Shown: one piece after another, positions 55,243-63,701 of the stretch
Layout: every line of letters starts with the position of its first letter
How positions within the stretch are numbered: the first letter of the stretch is position 1
From: Nostoc sp. C052
GTDB taxonomy: Bacteria > Cyanobacteriota > Cyanobacteriia > Cyanobacteriales > Nostocaceae
Assembly: GCF_013393905.1 (NCBI RefSeq)
Contig: NZ_CP040272.1
Location: 6,457,501 to 6,521,500, forward strand
DNA: 64,000 nucleotides
Reading direction: 5' to 3'
The notes under the pieces: generated by a model
Database searches by the model: none
The model's input: the letters and a program-made list of their open reading frames with translations, nothing else
Told to the model about the DNA's origin: nothing
Position numbers and translations under genes: made by a program

Positions 55243-58200
55243 ATGGTTCAACAAGTTGTTCGCTTATCCCAACAGAAAACATCAGACGATTTAAGAGCGA
55301 TCGCAGCTAATGCTAGCTTTCTCTGGGAACGCCTTGATGAAAGCAGATTTGCGATCGATGTCGATCGAGTTAATGAACAAGAAATTAACCATCGTAGACA
55401 TCGCTGGTGCGAAGTTGCAGCAGAAGGTAAATGGAATACGTTGCACAAACGCTTACAGTGGGAGGAACTAGACCTTGATACTGTTAGTTCGAGATTGGGA
55501 ACTATCGAGTTGCTTGCCGATCAACCTTTGCCAGAGTGGGCAGAAACTTTACAGCAAATCATCCAAACCGCAACAGGATTTAATTCTGCAACCGAAGTAT
55601 TTTTACCAATCGATTCACAAAATCCGATCGCCTTTGAAGATATTCTTTTGCCTGCTATCTTAGTAGCCAGACAGCAATTATTGATTCGCTGCAACAGTCA
55701 ATTCACCCAAGATTGTCTTCCCTTATCGATTCTTTCTTACGACGCTTACAGTTCTCTAGAACGTAGTCTGTTACAACGACTAGCAGGAATTTGTACGAAG
55801 ACATTGGATTTTGAATTCTCTCAGGTGCGTCCCTTTGGTCAAAGCTTGCTCGGTTTGCTAGGGCTGGAGACAGAAAACAATAACATTCACTACACCAAGT
55901 TCGTCAATCAACTCCTAGAAGATGGAATGTTGACGTTCTTCCAAAAGTATCCAGTTCTCGGTCGCTTAATGGCAACAGCAGTCAACTTTTGGGTTGAGTT
56001 TACTGCTGAATTTCTTGAACGTTTAGTTGCAGATAGGACAGATATTCAACGAACTTTTGATCAAACAATCGTCCCATTTTCTCAAAACAAAGTTACCGAA
56101 ATTCAAACCTCTCTCTCCGACCCACACAAGCGCGGACGGACGGTGATTTTACTCACCTTTGAATCTGGACTTAAACTTGTCTATAAACCCAAAGACTTAG
56201 GATTGGAAGTTGTCTTTAATCAATTTTTGGGTTGGTGCAATCAACACAGCAATCTTTTAGACTTTAAAATCATTCAGGTATTGAAGCGTAAAGGTTACGG
56301 TTGGGTGGAATATGTTGAACAGTTACCTTGTGTTGATGAAGCCGCTGCAAGACGATTTTATCAACGTTCTGGGATGCTGTTGTGTGTGCTTTATGCCCTC
56401 AGAGCTACAGATTGCCATTATGAAAACTTAATTGCCAATGGCGAACATTTGGTGTTGATTGACATGGAAACACTGCTGCACCATGAACCGAATCTGATTG
56501 AAGACTCACCCCTTACCCAAGATTTGGAAGCAACCGCCACACGACAATTTTGGGATTCCGTACTCCGCACCGGACTTTTACCGCGTTGGGACTTTAGTGG
56601 CGATCGCAGTGTGGCTTATGATATTAGCGGTCTAGGGAGTACAGATCCTCGATTATCTCCCCGCAAAGTGCCGCGCTGGCAGAACATTAATACAGATAAT
56701 ATGCAGCTGTTATCTGAGTCTGTAACCTTGCCCATTGCAAAAAATGTCCCATGCTTGGGTGAAGTTCCCCTGTCTCCAAACGATTATCAACTACAAATCA
56801 CCACTGGATTTGAGCAGATGTATCGCTTTTTGATGGCGCACAAAGATTTCTTACTTTCACCCCAAAGTTTGCTATCTGCGATGCAAAATCAGCAGGTGCG
56901 CTTTATCTTCCGCAACACCCGGATTTATGGCATTATCCTCCAAAAAACTTTGTCACCCGATTACCTCAAACACGGGGTAGATTACAGTATTCAACTCGAT
57001 GTTCTCAGTCGTGCCTTTCTAGTTGCTCAGGAAAAACCAAATGCCTTTCCTGTTTTGAGTGCGGAACTTCGAGCGATGGAACAATTAGATGTTCCCTTCT
57101 TCACTGCTAGCGCTGTGGTTGATGAACTGAGTTTAAACGGTTCTTCTGCCATTCCTAACTACTTCAAGCAACCCAGTTACCAAGACTTGCTCAATCAGTT
57201 GCAATCTCTCGATGAAACCGACCTGGCTCGACAAGTAGCGATTATTCAAGGCTCCTTTGATGCTAAAATCGCAACCACCCATAGCCGCAAAGGTGGGCAA
57301 TGGAAAAGCGAATCCTTACCATTCCTGAGTTCAGAACAATTGATTGCCGAAGCCAAAGAAATCGCTAACGAACTTGAAACCAGAGCTATTTCCGACCCTG
57401 ACGGGAGCGTTAACTGGATTGGTTTAGACTTTGTGCCTCGCGCTGAACGATATCAACTGCAAGTATTGAATAATTGTCTCTCGGATGGACGCTCTGGTGT
57501 GGCCTTGTTTTTAGCTGCACTCAGTCAAGTCACAGGTGATTCCCGTTACCGCGATTTAGCATTTAGGACATTACAATCTCTGCGTCGCCAAATTCACACC
57601 GTTGATCCAGAAACTTGGCAACGAATGGCTAGTTTTATGGGTGTTGGCGGTGCAACAGGTTTAGGATCAATGATTTATAGCCTGGTGAAAATTAGTCAAT
57701 TCTTCAACGATATAACGCTATTACAAGATGCCCAAGTATTAGCCGATTTGATGACACCAGAACTAATTGCTGCCGATGAACACTTGGATATTATGAGCGG
57801 AGCAGCTGGGGCAATTTTAGGGTTATTGTCGCTGCATCAAGCCACAGGAGAAGCAACCGTTTTAGAAAAAGCGATCGCCTGTGGACAACATTTAATCAAC
57901 CGTCAAGTTAGCCACAACGGTGCGCCTAAAGCTTGGCATACCTTTTGGGACAAGCCTTTGACTGGTTTCTCTCATGGAGCCGCAGGCATTTCTTACGCCT
58001 TGCTCAGACTCTACGCCGTTACCTTGGAGAGTAAGTATTTAGAAGCAGGTTTAGCAGGAATTGAGTATGAGCGTAGCGTCTTTTGCGAATCTACTGCCAA
58101 CTGGCCCGACTTCCGCAGAATGGGACAACCAGGACAACCTGACTTTGCAAATAAGTGGTGTCACGGTGCAGCTGGCATTGCTTTGGGACGCTTAGGCAGT

Positions 58201-58551
58201 TTGAGAATCGTGGAAACGCCGGAAATTCAACAAGAAATTGAAATTGCTCTCCAGACTACTCAGAATTTTGGCTTACAAGCGATCGATCACTTGTGCTGTG
58301 GTAACTTGGGTAGGGCAGAAGTGCTATTAGTTGGTGCAAAAATCTGTTCCCGTCCTGACTGGCATCACATTGCTCACCAGAATGTAACAAATGTTGTAGC
58401 TAGAGCCAAACGAACTGGAGCTTATCAACTATTCCCCAACTTACCCAATTCTGTATTTAATCCTGGCTTTTTACCCGGTATATCTGGAATTGGTTATCAA
58501 TTGCTGCGTCTGGCTAACAATAACTTGCCTTCAATATTGTTGTGGGATTGA
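55243..58551 (+). CDS. LanM-type (class II) lanthipeptide synthetase
   Basis: This 1102-residue enzyme has an N-terminal dehydratase domain (about 100-680) with D293 and H295 in SDPHKRGRT, K315 in KLVYKPKD, D390/H392/N395 in TDCHYENLI and D407/E409 in LIDMETLLH, matching the kinase-like active site of CylM. The C-terminal LanC-type cyclase (about 715-1095) has FSHGAAGISYAL, zinc ligands C973 in KWCHGAAG and C1018-C1019 in LCCGNLGRAE. The CCG in place of CHG is the mark of ProcM-like synthetases, which often accept many substrates. It should phosphorylate and eliminate Ser/Thr in the core of the upstream peptide and add Cys across. No transporter or protease gene follows. Confidence 0.95.
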   Translation: MVQQVVRLSQQKTSDDLRAIAANASFLWERLDESRFAIDVDRVNEQEINHRRHRWCEVAAEGKWNTLHKRLQWEELDLDTVSSRLGTIELLADQPLPEWAETLQQIIQTATGFNSATEVFLPIDSQNPIAFEDILLPAILVARQQLLIRCNSQFTQDCLPLSILSYDAYSSLERSLLQRLAGICTKTLDFEFSQVRPFGQSLLGLLGLETENNNIHYTKFVNQLLEDGMLTFFQKYPVLGRLMATAVNFWVEFTAEFLERLVADRTDIQRTFDQTIVPFSQNKVTEIQTSLSDPHKRGRTVILLTFESGLKLVYKPKDLGLEVVFNQFLGWCNQHSNLLDFKIIQVLKRKGYGWVEYVEQLPCVDEAAARRFYQRSGMLLCVLYALRATDCHYENLIANGEHLVLIDMETLLHHEPNLIEDSPLTQDLEATATRQFWDSVLRTGLLPRWDFSGDRSVAYDISGLGSTDPRLSPRKVPRWQNINTDNMQLLSESVTLPIAKNVPCLGEVPLSPNDYQLQITTGFEQMYRFLMAHKDFLLSPQSLLSAMQNQQVRFIFRNTRIYGIILQKTLSPDYLKHGVDYSIQLDVLSRAFLVAQEKPNAFPVLSAELRAMEQLDVPFFTASAVVDELSLNGSSAIPNYFKQPSYQDLLNQLQSLDETDLARQVAIIQGSFDAKIATTHSRKGGQWKSESLPFLSSEQLIAEAKEIANELETRAISDPDGSVNWIGLDFVPRAERYQLQVLNNCLSDGRSGVALFLAALSQVTGDSRYRDLAFRTLQSLRRQIHTVDPETWQRMASFMGVGGATGLGSMIYSLVKISQFFNDITLLQDAQVLADLMTPELIAADEHLDIMSGAAGAILGLLSLHQATGEATVLEKAIACGQHLINRQVSHNGAPKAWHTFWDKPLTGFSHGAAGISYALLRLYAVTLESKYLEAGLAGIEYERSVFCESTANWPDFRRMGQPGQPDFANKWCHGAAGIALGRLGSLRIVETPEIQQEIEIALQTTQNFGLQAIDHLCCGNLGRAEVLLVGAKICSRPDWHHIAHQNVTNVVARAKRTGAYQLFPNLPNSVFNPGFLPGISGIGYQLLRLANNNLPSILLWD

Positions 58552-58999
58552 ACTTGTTGTTTATACCCAAAAACAGTTTTTGACTACACCCTATTAAGTC
58601 TATAAGTGCTTTCCCAAGCGGTCGGAGTTGTATCAAATACTCTTGCATAATTCCCCAATCAACCTCTGATAGATGTACAAGGTCAACAACGGGATATATA
58701 CAGCCCAGCCAGGCTGGGACGCTTGTACGAAATGGGGGATACCCAACGGAACAAAACTATTTGATGCCTTTGGGGGTTGAGTGCGATCGCCGCTCTACTA
58801 CTTCTTCTTTGATACAGGGTATCAGTTAAGTCGAGGGGGAGTATTATCGCCTCTTCCAATTAGAACTGGACGTGTAATTTTAGCTGCATCCAGCTCCCGA
58901 TAAACTCCCAAAGCCCATGTGGAATCACCGTGCCAATACGGGGATTTTGTACGCCAATACTGCTTTGAAAACTTGAGATTTAATAAGAGGTTTAAATTT
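58552..58999. other. Spacer after lanM
   Basis: CCCAGCC (58704-58710) and GGCTGGG (58712-58718) form a small hairpin. No coding frame is supported and there is no LanT, protease or regulator gene here. AAGAGG at 58985-58990 belongs to the next gene. Confidence 0.5.
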
Positions 59000-59647
59000 A
59001 TGTTTCGCAAATTTCCATCCTTAATAGCTTCTCGCGTATTTGCAGTCGGGTTGCTATTAGTATTTGGGTTCAGCCAGGTTGCGACAGCGCAGCGTTCATC
59101 AAGTTCTGATGAAACTAGTTTTGAGTTATTTCCTAACACGCAGTTCATTAATTGTATGGCAGCCACTCCTGGAGTCACGCCTCGGGTTCAAGCCATCGTC
59201 AAGCGTGGTAATCTTAATGACAATCTGACTTTGAGGCTGACAAATTTCAAGCCGGGTTTGAAGTTTGACCTGTTTACTGTAGAGAATAGTCCTCAGCAGG
59301 CATTCGGTACCCCAAACCCCAAATTCAAGAACTTTGGTCTGGCTTGGTACCAATCTGACGTTGAGCCTGGACTTGTGACAATTAAAACTATCCTGCTAGA
59401 TCAGATTTTCGGTTTTGATCCGCAAGTGAACTTACCACCTACTAACACTTTCCATATAGGGTTTTGGTTTAACAACCCACAAGATGCTGCCGCGTGTGGC
59501 TTTGATGTTCGCAAACCTACCCCCTTTAATGGTGAACACAAGGCTGGTCCATTAGCATTTATTAGCCGACCTAATTCTCTAACCAACCTCGGGCCGCTTT
59601 GCATCAAACCTAACACCTCAAAAAACCCGCCGACTTGCAACCCTTAA
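59000..59647 (+). CDS. Secreted protein of unknown function
   Basis: From the ATG at 59000, preceded by AAGAGG, this is 215 residues. A signal peptide (about residues 1-31, VFAVGLLLVFGFSQVATAQR) is clear. The mature part is beta-rich with four Cys (NCMAATPG, AACGFDV, LCIKP and TCNP), which could form two disulfides. The pattern LTLRLTNFKPGLKFDLFTVE suggests an immunoglobulin-like or DUF-type beta-sandwich. I recognise no family. It lies 448 bp past lanM on the same strand, but a link is only positional. Confidence 0.65.
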   Translation: MFRKFPSLIASRVFAVGLLLVFGFSQVATAQRSSSSDETSFELFPNTQFINCMAATPGVTPRVQAIVKRGNLNDNLTLRLTNFKPGLKFDLFTVENSPQQAFGTPNPKFKNFGLAWYQSDVEPGLVTIKTILLDQIFGFDPQVNLPPTNTFHIGFWFNNPQDAAACGFDVRKPTPFNGEHKAGPLAFISRPNSLTNLGPLCIKPNTSKNPPTCNP

Positions 59648-60281
59648 CCTGTTGATTCAAGACAATGCCCGTTTCCGGGGGGTTCAACTCAGTTCAAACA
59701 GATTGAACGTTGTTGAATGCTAGGAAGTGCAGACATCTTTTAACATTGCACCGAGCATCGTTTGCCACTTGTTTTAAAACTTAACCGCCTTGGGGTACAC
59801 CCGTGGCGGTTGGGGCAGATATAGCTCTCGCCAACACAAAGTGCAAACTAAACTCTATTTGGCATTGTTTCAAGATGGACGTATTTATCAATTGATAACT
59901 ATTTGTAATAACTGTATAGCTACCACCAAGAATAAATGAGGCTACTGCCCCCAGTTCGTCTACCTAACAAGCATTACAGGTCTAGAGAATACCTTATACG
60001 AAGAAAGGTGCGATCGCTCCTCAATGCCGCACTAGATCGCAAAGCTTGTCTATAGGGCTCTCGTGTCGCCCACCCCACAAGAGTTAATTGAATATTTTTT
60101 TATTTTGAAGTCCCTAATTCAATTCAGATTAACGCGACTGACCAAAATAGTTTTATGATTCTCTACGAAAGCATATTGTGAAATTACCAAAAAATTCTCA
60201 AGCTCATTCTGAAACATGGTGAATGGTGATTCACCAAAACCTTCTTCCAAGGTCAAACAAAGTGCAGGGAGATGAACAAGT
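59648..60281. other. Gene-free spacer with a hairpin
   Basis: AACCGCC (59783-59789) pairs with GGCGGTT (59805-59811) and might end the upstream transcript. The remaining sequence, with one HIP1 near 60011, has no credible frame. GGGAG (60268-60272) precedes the next gene. Confidence 0.5.
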
Positions 60282-60491
60282 ATGGCTGAACATGTATTTC
60301 ATAACCAACTGGGTTTAGAGGAACAAACCGAAAAACTTGGAAAGCAAGCATTGAGCTTGGGTTTGATTCCCAGCTTTGTGGTGCATTACTTTCCCGATAC
60401 CTGGGTATTTTATATCCCAAATGAAAGTCAATCCGAACCGCTGACACCAGAAGAGGCATACTTTCGTTTAAAGCAACTGGTTAAACAGTAG
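60282..60491 (+). CDS. Small protein preceding the receiver-oxidoreductase gene
   Basis: This 69-residue soluble protein (MAEHVFHNQLGLEEQTEKLG, PSFVVHYFPDTWVFYIPNES, LTPEEAYFRLKQLVKQ) is preceded by GGGAG. It has no Cys or known motif; a His (H4/H7) and aromatic residues are noticeable. It lies 64 bp before the response-regulator fusion on the same strand, so it is probably in one operon and may be an accessory of that pathway. Function unknown. Confidence 0.6.
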   Translation: MAEHVFHNQLGLEEQTEKLGKQALSLGLIPSFVVHYFPDTWVFYIPNESQSEPLTPEEAYFRLKQLVKQ

Positions 60492-60555
60492 ATATTTTGA
60501 CAACAGATTTTTGAAAATAACGGCTAGGCACTGCAATTGTTGAGTAACAGTAATT

Positions 60556-62220
60556 ATGGCGAAACCAGCAATTTTAACCGTCGATGACGATCCAGAGGTG
60601 CTGCAAGCAGTGTCACGAGACTTACGGCATCAGTATGGCGATCGCTTCCGTATTGTTCGGGCAGATTCCGGTATTACTGCTTTAGATGTGGTGCAGCAAC
60701 TCAAATTACGAAACGAAGCTGTTGCCCTATTCTTGGTAGATCAACGTATGCCCCAGATGGGAGGTGTGGAGTTTCTAGAACAGGCAAAAGACATTTTTCC
60801 CAATGCGAAACGTGCCTTGTTGACAGCCTATGCAGATACGGATGCTGCGATTAAATCAATTAATAGTGCCAGACTTGATTATTACTTACTCAAGCCCTGG
60901 AATCCACCAGAAGAGAAGTTATATCCGGTTTTAGATGATTTGCTAGATGACTGGCTAGCTGGATTCCGCCCACCTTTTGAAGGGATTCGAGTCATTGGTA
61001 ATCGCTGGTCGCCTTTTTCACATCAGGTGAAAGACTTTTTAGCACGTAACCAGATTCCATTTAAGTGGTTAGATATTGAACTGGAACCAGAGGCAGCAAA
61101 ATTGGTGGAATACGCCCAAGCTGATTGTAGACAACAATTGCCCTTGGTGCTGTTTCCCGATGGTTCCCGGTTAATTCAACCATCTAATTTAGAGATTGCT
61201 GCCAAAATTGGACTGCAAACTCAGGCAGAGCGTCCCTTTTATGATTTGGCGATTGTGGGTGCTGGCCCTGCGGGACTGGCTGCCGCCGTCTATGGCGCTT
61301 CTGAGGGATTGAGTACTGTCTTAATTGAGCGGGAAGCGCCAGGAGGACAAGCTGGCACGAGTTCGCGGATTGAGAACTATTTGGGATTTCCTATTGGCTT
61401 GAGTGGCAACGATTTGGCAAGGCGGGGAGTGACCCAGGCGCGGCGATTTGGCGTAGAGATTCTCACACCTCAAGTAGTAACTGGAGTGAGGCTGGAAGAT
61501 CCTTATCGGATTCTGCAATTGGCAGATGGTAGCGAGATTAGTTGCCATGCGCTTTTAGTTGCAACTGGGGTTTCCTACCGTTGGCTAAATGTACCAGGAG
61601 CCGAAAAGCTTACAGGGGCAGGAATTTACTACGGTGCTGCCATGACTGAAGCGATCGCCTGCACCAACGAAGAGGTTTACTTGGTAGGCGGGGCAAACTC
61701 TGCTGGACAGGCAGCAATGCACTTTTGTAAATATGCCAGAAAAGTGATTATGTTGGTGCGGGGTGAGTCACTAGCATCAAGTATGTCCCAATACTTAATT
61801 GACCAAATTGCCGCAACTGAAAATATCCAAGTTTGCACAAGTTGTAGCGTCCTGGAAGTAAAGGGAGAGGAACATTTAGAAGCAATTGTGATTGCCCACG
61901 CCAAGACAGGACAAACTGAAACCGTGTCAGCGCGATCGCTGTTTATTTTCATCGGTGCTAGCCCTAAAACAGATTGGCTTGATGGCGTTATTCAACGTGA
62001 TGCTCAGGGGTTTGTCATCACCGGGCCAGACTTAATACATAATGGCAAATCTGCCCCAGGTTGGAATTTGGAACGTTCTCCTTTTTTGCTAGAAACCAAC
62101 ATTCCAGGCATCTTCGCAGCTGGAGATGTCCGCTACGGCTCAATTAAGCGCGTGGCATCCGGTGTGGGAGAAGGTTCGATCGCCATTCAATTCGTTCACC
62201 GCTACCTGAGTAATGTTTAG
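60556..62220 (+). CDS. Fused response regulator / glutaredoxin-like / thioredoxin-reductase-like protein
   Basis: This 554-residue protein has a receiver domain (1-125) with D10-D12, phospho-acceptor D62 in LVDQRMP, T90 and K113 intact. Residues about 142-218 look like a glutaredoxin fold, but the CPYC site reads SPFS (152-155). Residues 228-554 resemble thioredoxin reductase: FAD motif GAGPAG (235-240), EREAPGGQAGTSSRIENYLG, second nucleotide motif VYLVGGANSAGQA (375-387) and IPGIFAAGDVRYGSIKRVAS. The CxxC of true reductases is replaced by YGAA (about 359-362). The flavin part might pass electrons by another route or act as a sensor. A histidine kinase follows 86 bp downstream. Confidence 0.9.
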   Translation: MAKPAILTVDDDPEVLQAVSRDLRHQYGDRFRIVRADSGITALDVVQQLKLRNEAVALFLVDQRMPQMGGVEFLEQAKDIFPNAKRALLTAYADTDAAIKSINSARLDYYLLKPWNPPEEKLYPVLDDLLDDWLAGFRPPFEGIRVIGNRWSPFSHQVKDFLARNQIPFKWLDIELEPEAAKLVEYAQADCRQQLPLVLFPDGSRLIQPSNLEIAAKIGLQTQAERPFYDLAIVGAGPAGLAAAVYGASEGLSTVLIEREAPGGQAGTSSRIENYLGFPIGLSGNDLARRGVTQARRFGVEILTPQVVTGVRLEDPYRILQLADGSEISCHALLVATGVSYRWLNVPGAEKLTGAGIYYGAAMTEAIACTNEEVYLVGGANSAGQAAMHFCKYARKVIMLVRGESLASSMSQYLIDQIAATENIQVCTSCSVLEVKGEEHLEAIVIAHAKTGQTETVSARSLFIFIGASPKTDWLDGVIQRDAQGFVITGPDLIHNGKSAPGWNLERSPFLLETNIPGIFAAGDVRYGSIKRVASGVGEGSIAIQFVHRYLSNV

Positions 62221-62306
62221 CTAGAACGGGAAAAACTATATATTTGCAAACCTCTCCCCTGCCTCCCCTGCTCCCTGCCCCTCTATCCCCTCAAGGAGGT
62301 TCATTG

Positions 62307-63701
62307 ATGTTATGTGTTGAAGAATTAATCAACTTAGACCCATTTCAACAACTTCCTAAAGAGCGGTTGCAGTGGGTTTGCGATCGCGCTCAAACAGTTG
62401 AACTTTCGGCCGGAGCAGTGTTGTCCTATGAGGGAGACCCTGTATGTCGCTTATTTATCTTGGTTAAAGGTAAAATCAACATCACCCGCCGTAGTGAAGG
62501 CGTGGAAATTCCCATCGGGCAACACGAAGCCCCATCTTTTTTTGGTGAAATTCCTGTACTCACGGATGAACCTGCACCTGTGACGATGAGGGCATTGACA
62601 AATTGCCATATCTATGAAATGAAGGGAGATGACTTTCGTAAACTGCTGCATGAATGTCGTGATTTTGAGCGGATGGTCTTCCGAATTATGCAGCGTCGTG
62701 TCCGGGGGCTAGAGTCTTTCATTCGTGGGCGGGAAAAGATGGCAGCTTTAGGGACACTTGCTGCCGGTTTAGCTCATGAACTCAACAACCCAGCCGCCGC
62801 CCTGGTTCGGACTTTAGGAGAAATGCCCGCCGCCATCCTAGAGTTACAACGAATGAACTTAGTTTATGGGCAACGCAATGTTGACGAAGCCCATACTCAA
62901 CATTGGTTGAGAGTACGGGATCAGGGCTATGATGCGATTTTGAATAATCGTGTAGATCCGGTGACACTAAGCGATCGCGAAGACATATTGCTGGAATGGT
63001 TAGAAGACTATGGTGTAAAACAAGCCTGGAAATTAGCAGAACCTTTAGCGGAAGGTGGTGTTGAGGTTGAAACCTTAGAGCAACTCATGGAACGTTGGCG
63101 CAACGACGACACAGAATTGCGAGAAATGGGATTGCACTGGTTAGCGCTTTCCTTTGAAGTCATGTCGATGATTAAACATGGTTTGCGAGGATCTGAGAGG
63201 ATTTCCGAACTTGTGCAAGCGATGAAGTCTTATTCTTACCTCGATCAAGGTATTCAGCAAGAAGTAGATATACATCAAGGCTTGGAAGATACCTTGCGAT
63301 TGTTTGCCCATAAACTCAAGAGTGGTGTGCAAGTGCAACGCAATTACGATCGGGGTCTTCCAAAAATTCTTGCCTATGGCAGTGAATTAAATCAAGTGTG
63401 GACAAACTTAATTGACAACGCCATTGATGCAATGGATGGTAAAGGATTGCTGGAAATTAAAACTTGGTATTGCGATCGCTATGCTCATATTGACATTATC
63501 GACTCTGGCTGTGGAATTCCACTGGAAATTAAAACGCGCATTTTTGAACCCTTCTTCACGACCAAATCAGTAGGGCATGGATCGGGATTGGGTTTAGAAA
63601 CTACTCGCCGGATTGTAGAAAATCGCCATCACGGTACACTCTCATTTGAATCGCAGCCAGGTAGAACTTGTTTCACCATCTGCTTACCTTTGACATCTTG
63701 A
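62307..63701 (+). CDS. Histidine kinase with cyclic-nucleotide-binding domain
   Basis: The ATG at 62307 follows a strong AAGGAGG (62294-62300) and gives 464 residues; a longer frame to 62244 would translate a repeat and was rejected. Residues about 10-120 are a CRP-like cNMP domain (LSAGAVLSYEGDPVCRLFIL, SFFGEIPVLTDEPAPVTMRA). H157 in GLAHELNNPAAA is the phospho-acceptor. The HATPase has NLIDNAIDAMDG, DSGCGIPLEIKTRIFEPFF and GHGSGLGLETTRRIV. It lies directly after the receiver-oxidoreductase gene in the same direction, so it is the natural kinase for D62 of that protein. Confidence 0.9.
   Translation: MLCVEELINLDPFQQLPKERLQWVCDRAQTVELSAGAVLSYEGDPVCRLFILVKGKINITRRSEGVEIPIGQHEAPSFFGEIPVLTDEPAPVTMRALTNCHIYEMKGDDFRKLLHECRDFERMVFRIMQRRVRGLESFIRGREKMAALGTLAAGLAHELNNPAAALVRTLGEMPAAILELQRMNLVYGQRNVDEAHTQHWLRVRDQGYDAILNNRVDPVTLSDREDILLEWLEDYGVKQAWKLAEPLAEGGVEVETLEQLMERWRNDDTELREMGLHWLALSFEVMSMIKHGLRGSERISELVQAMKSYSYLDQGIQQEVDIHQGLEDTLRLFAHKLKSGVQVQRNYDRGLPKILAYGSELNQVWTNLIDNAIDAMDGKGLLEIKTWYCDRYAHIDIIDSGCGIPLEIKTRIFEPFFTTKSVGHGSGLGLETTRRIVENRHHGTLSFESQPGRTCFTICLPLTS

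Noticed and set aside
55119..55310. 63-codon frame overlapping the start of lanM
   Set aside because: It begins in the palindrome and overlaps the lanM start in another frame with no leader or RBS.
62244..62306. N-terminal extension of the cNMP-binding kinase
   Set aside because: It translates a CCCCTGCCTCCCC-type repeat; the ATG at 62307 has a strong AAGGAGG.
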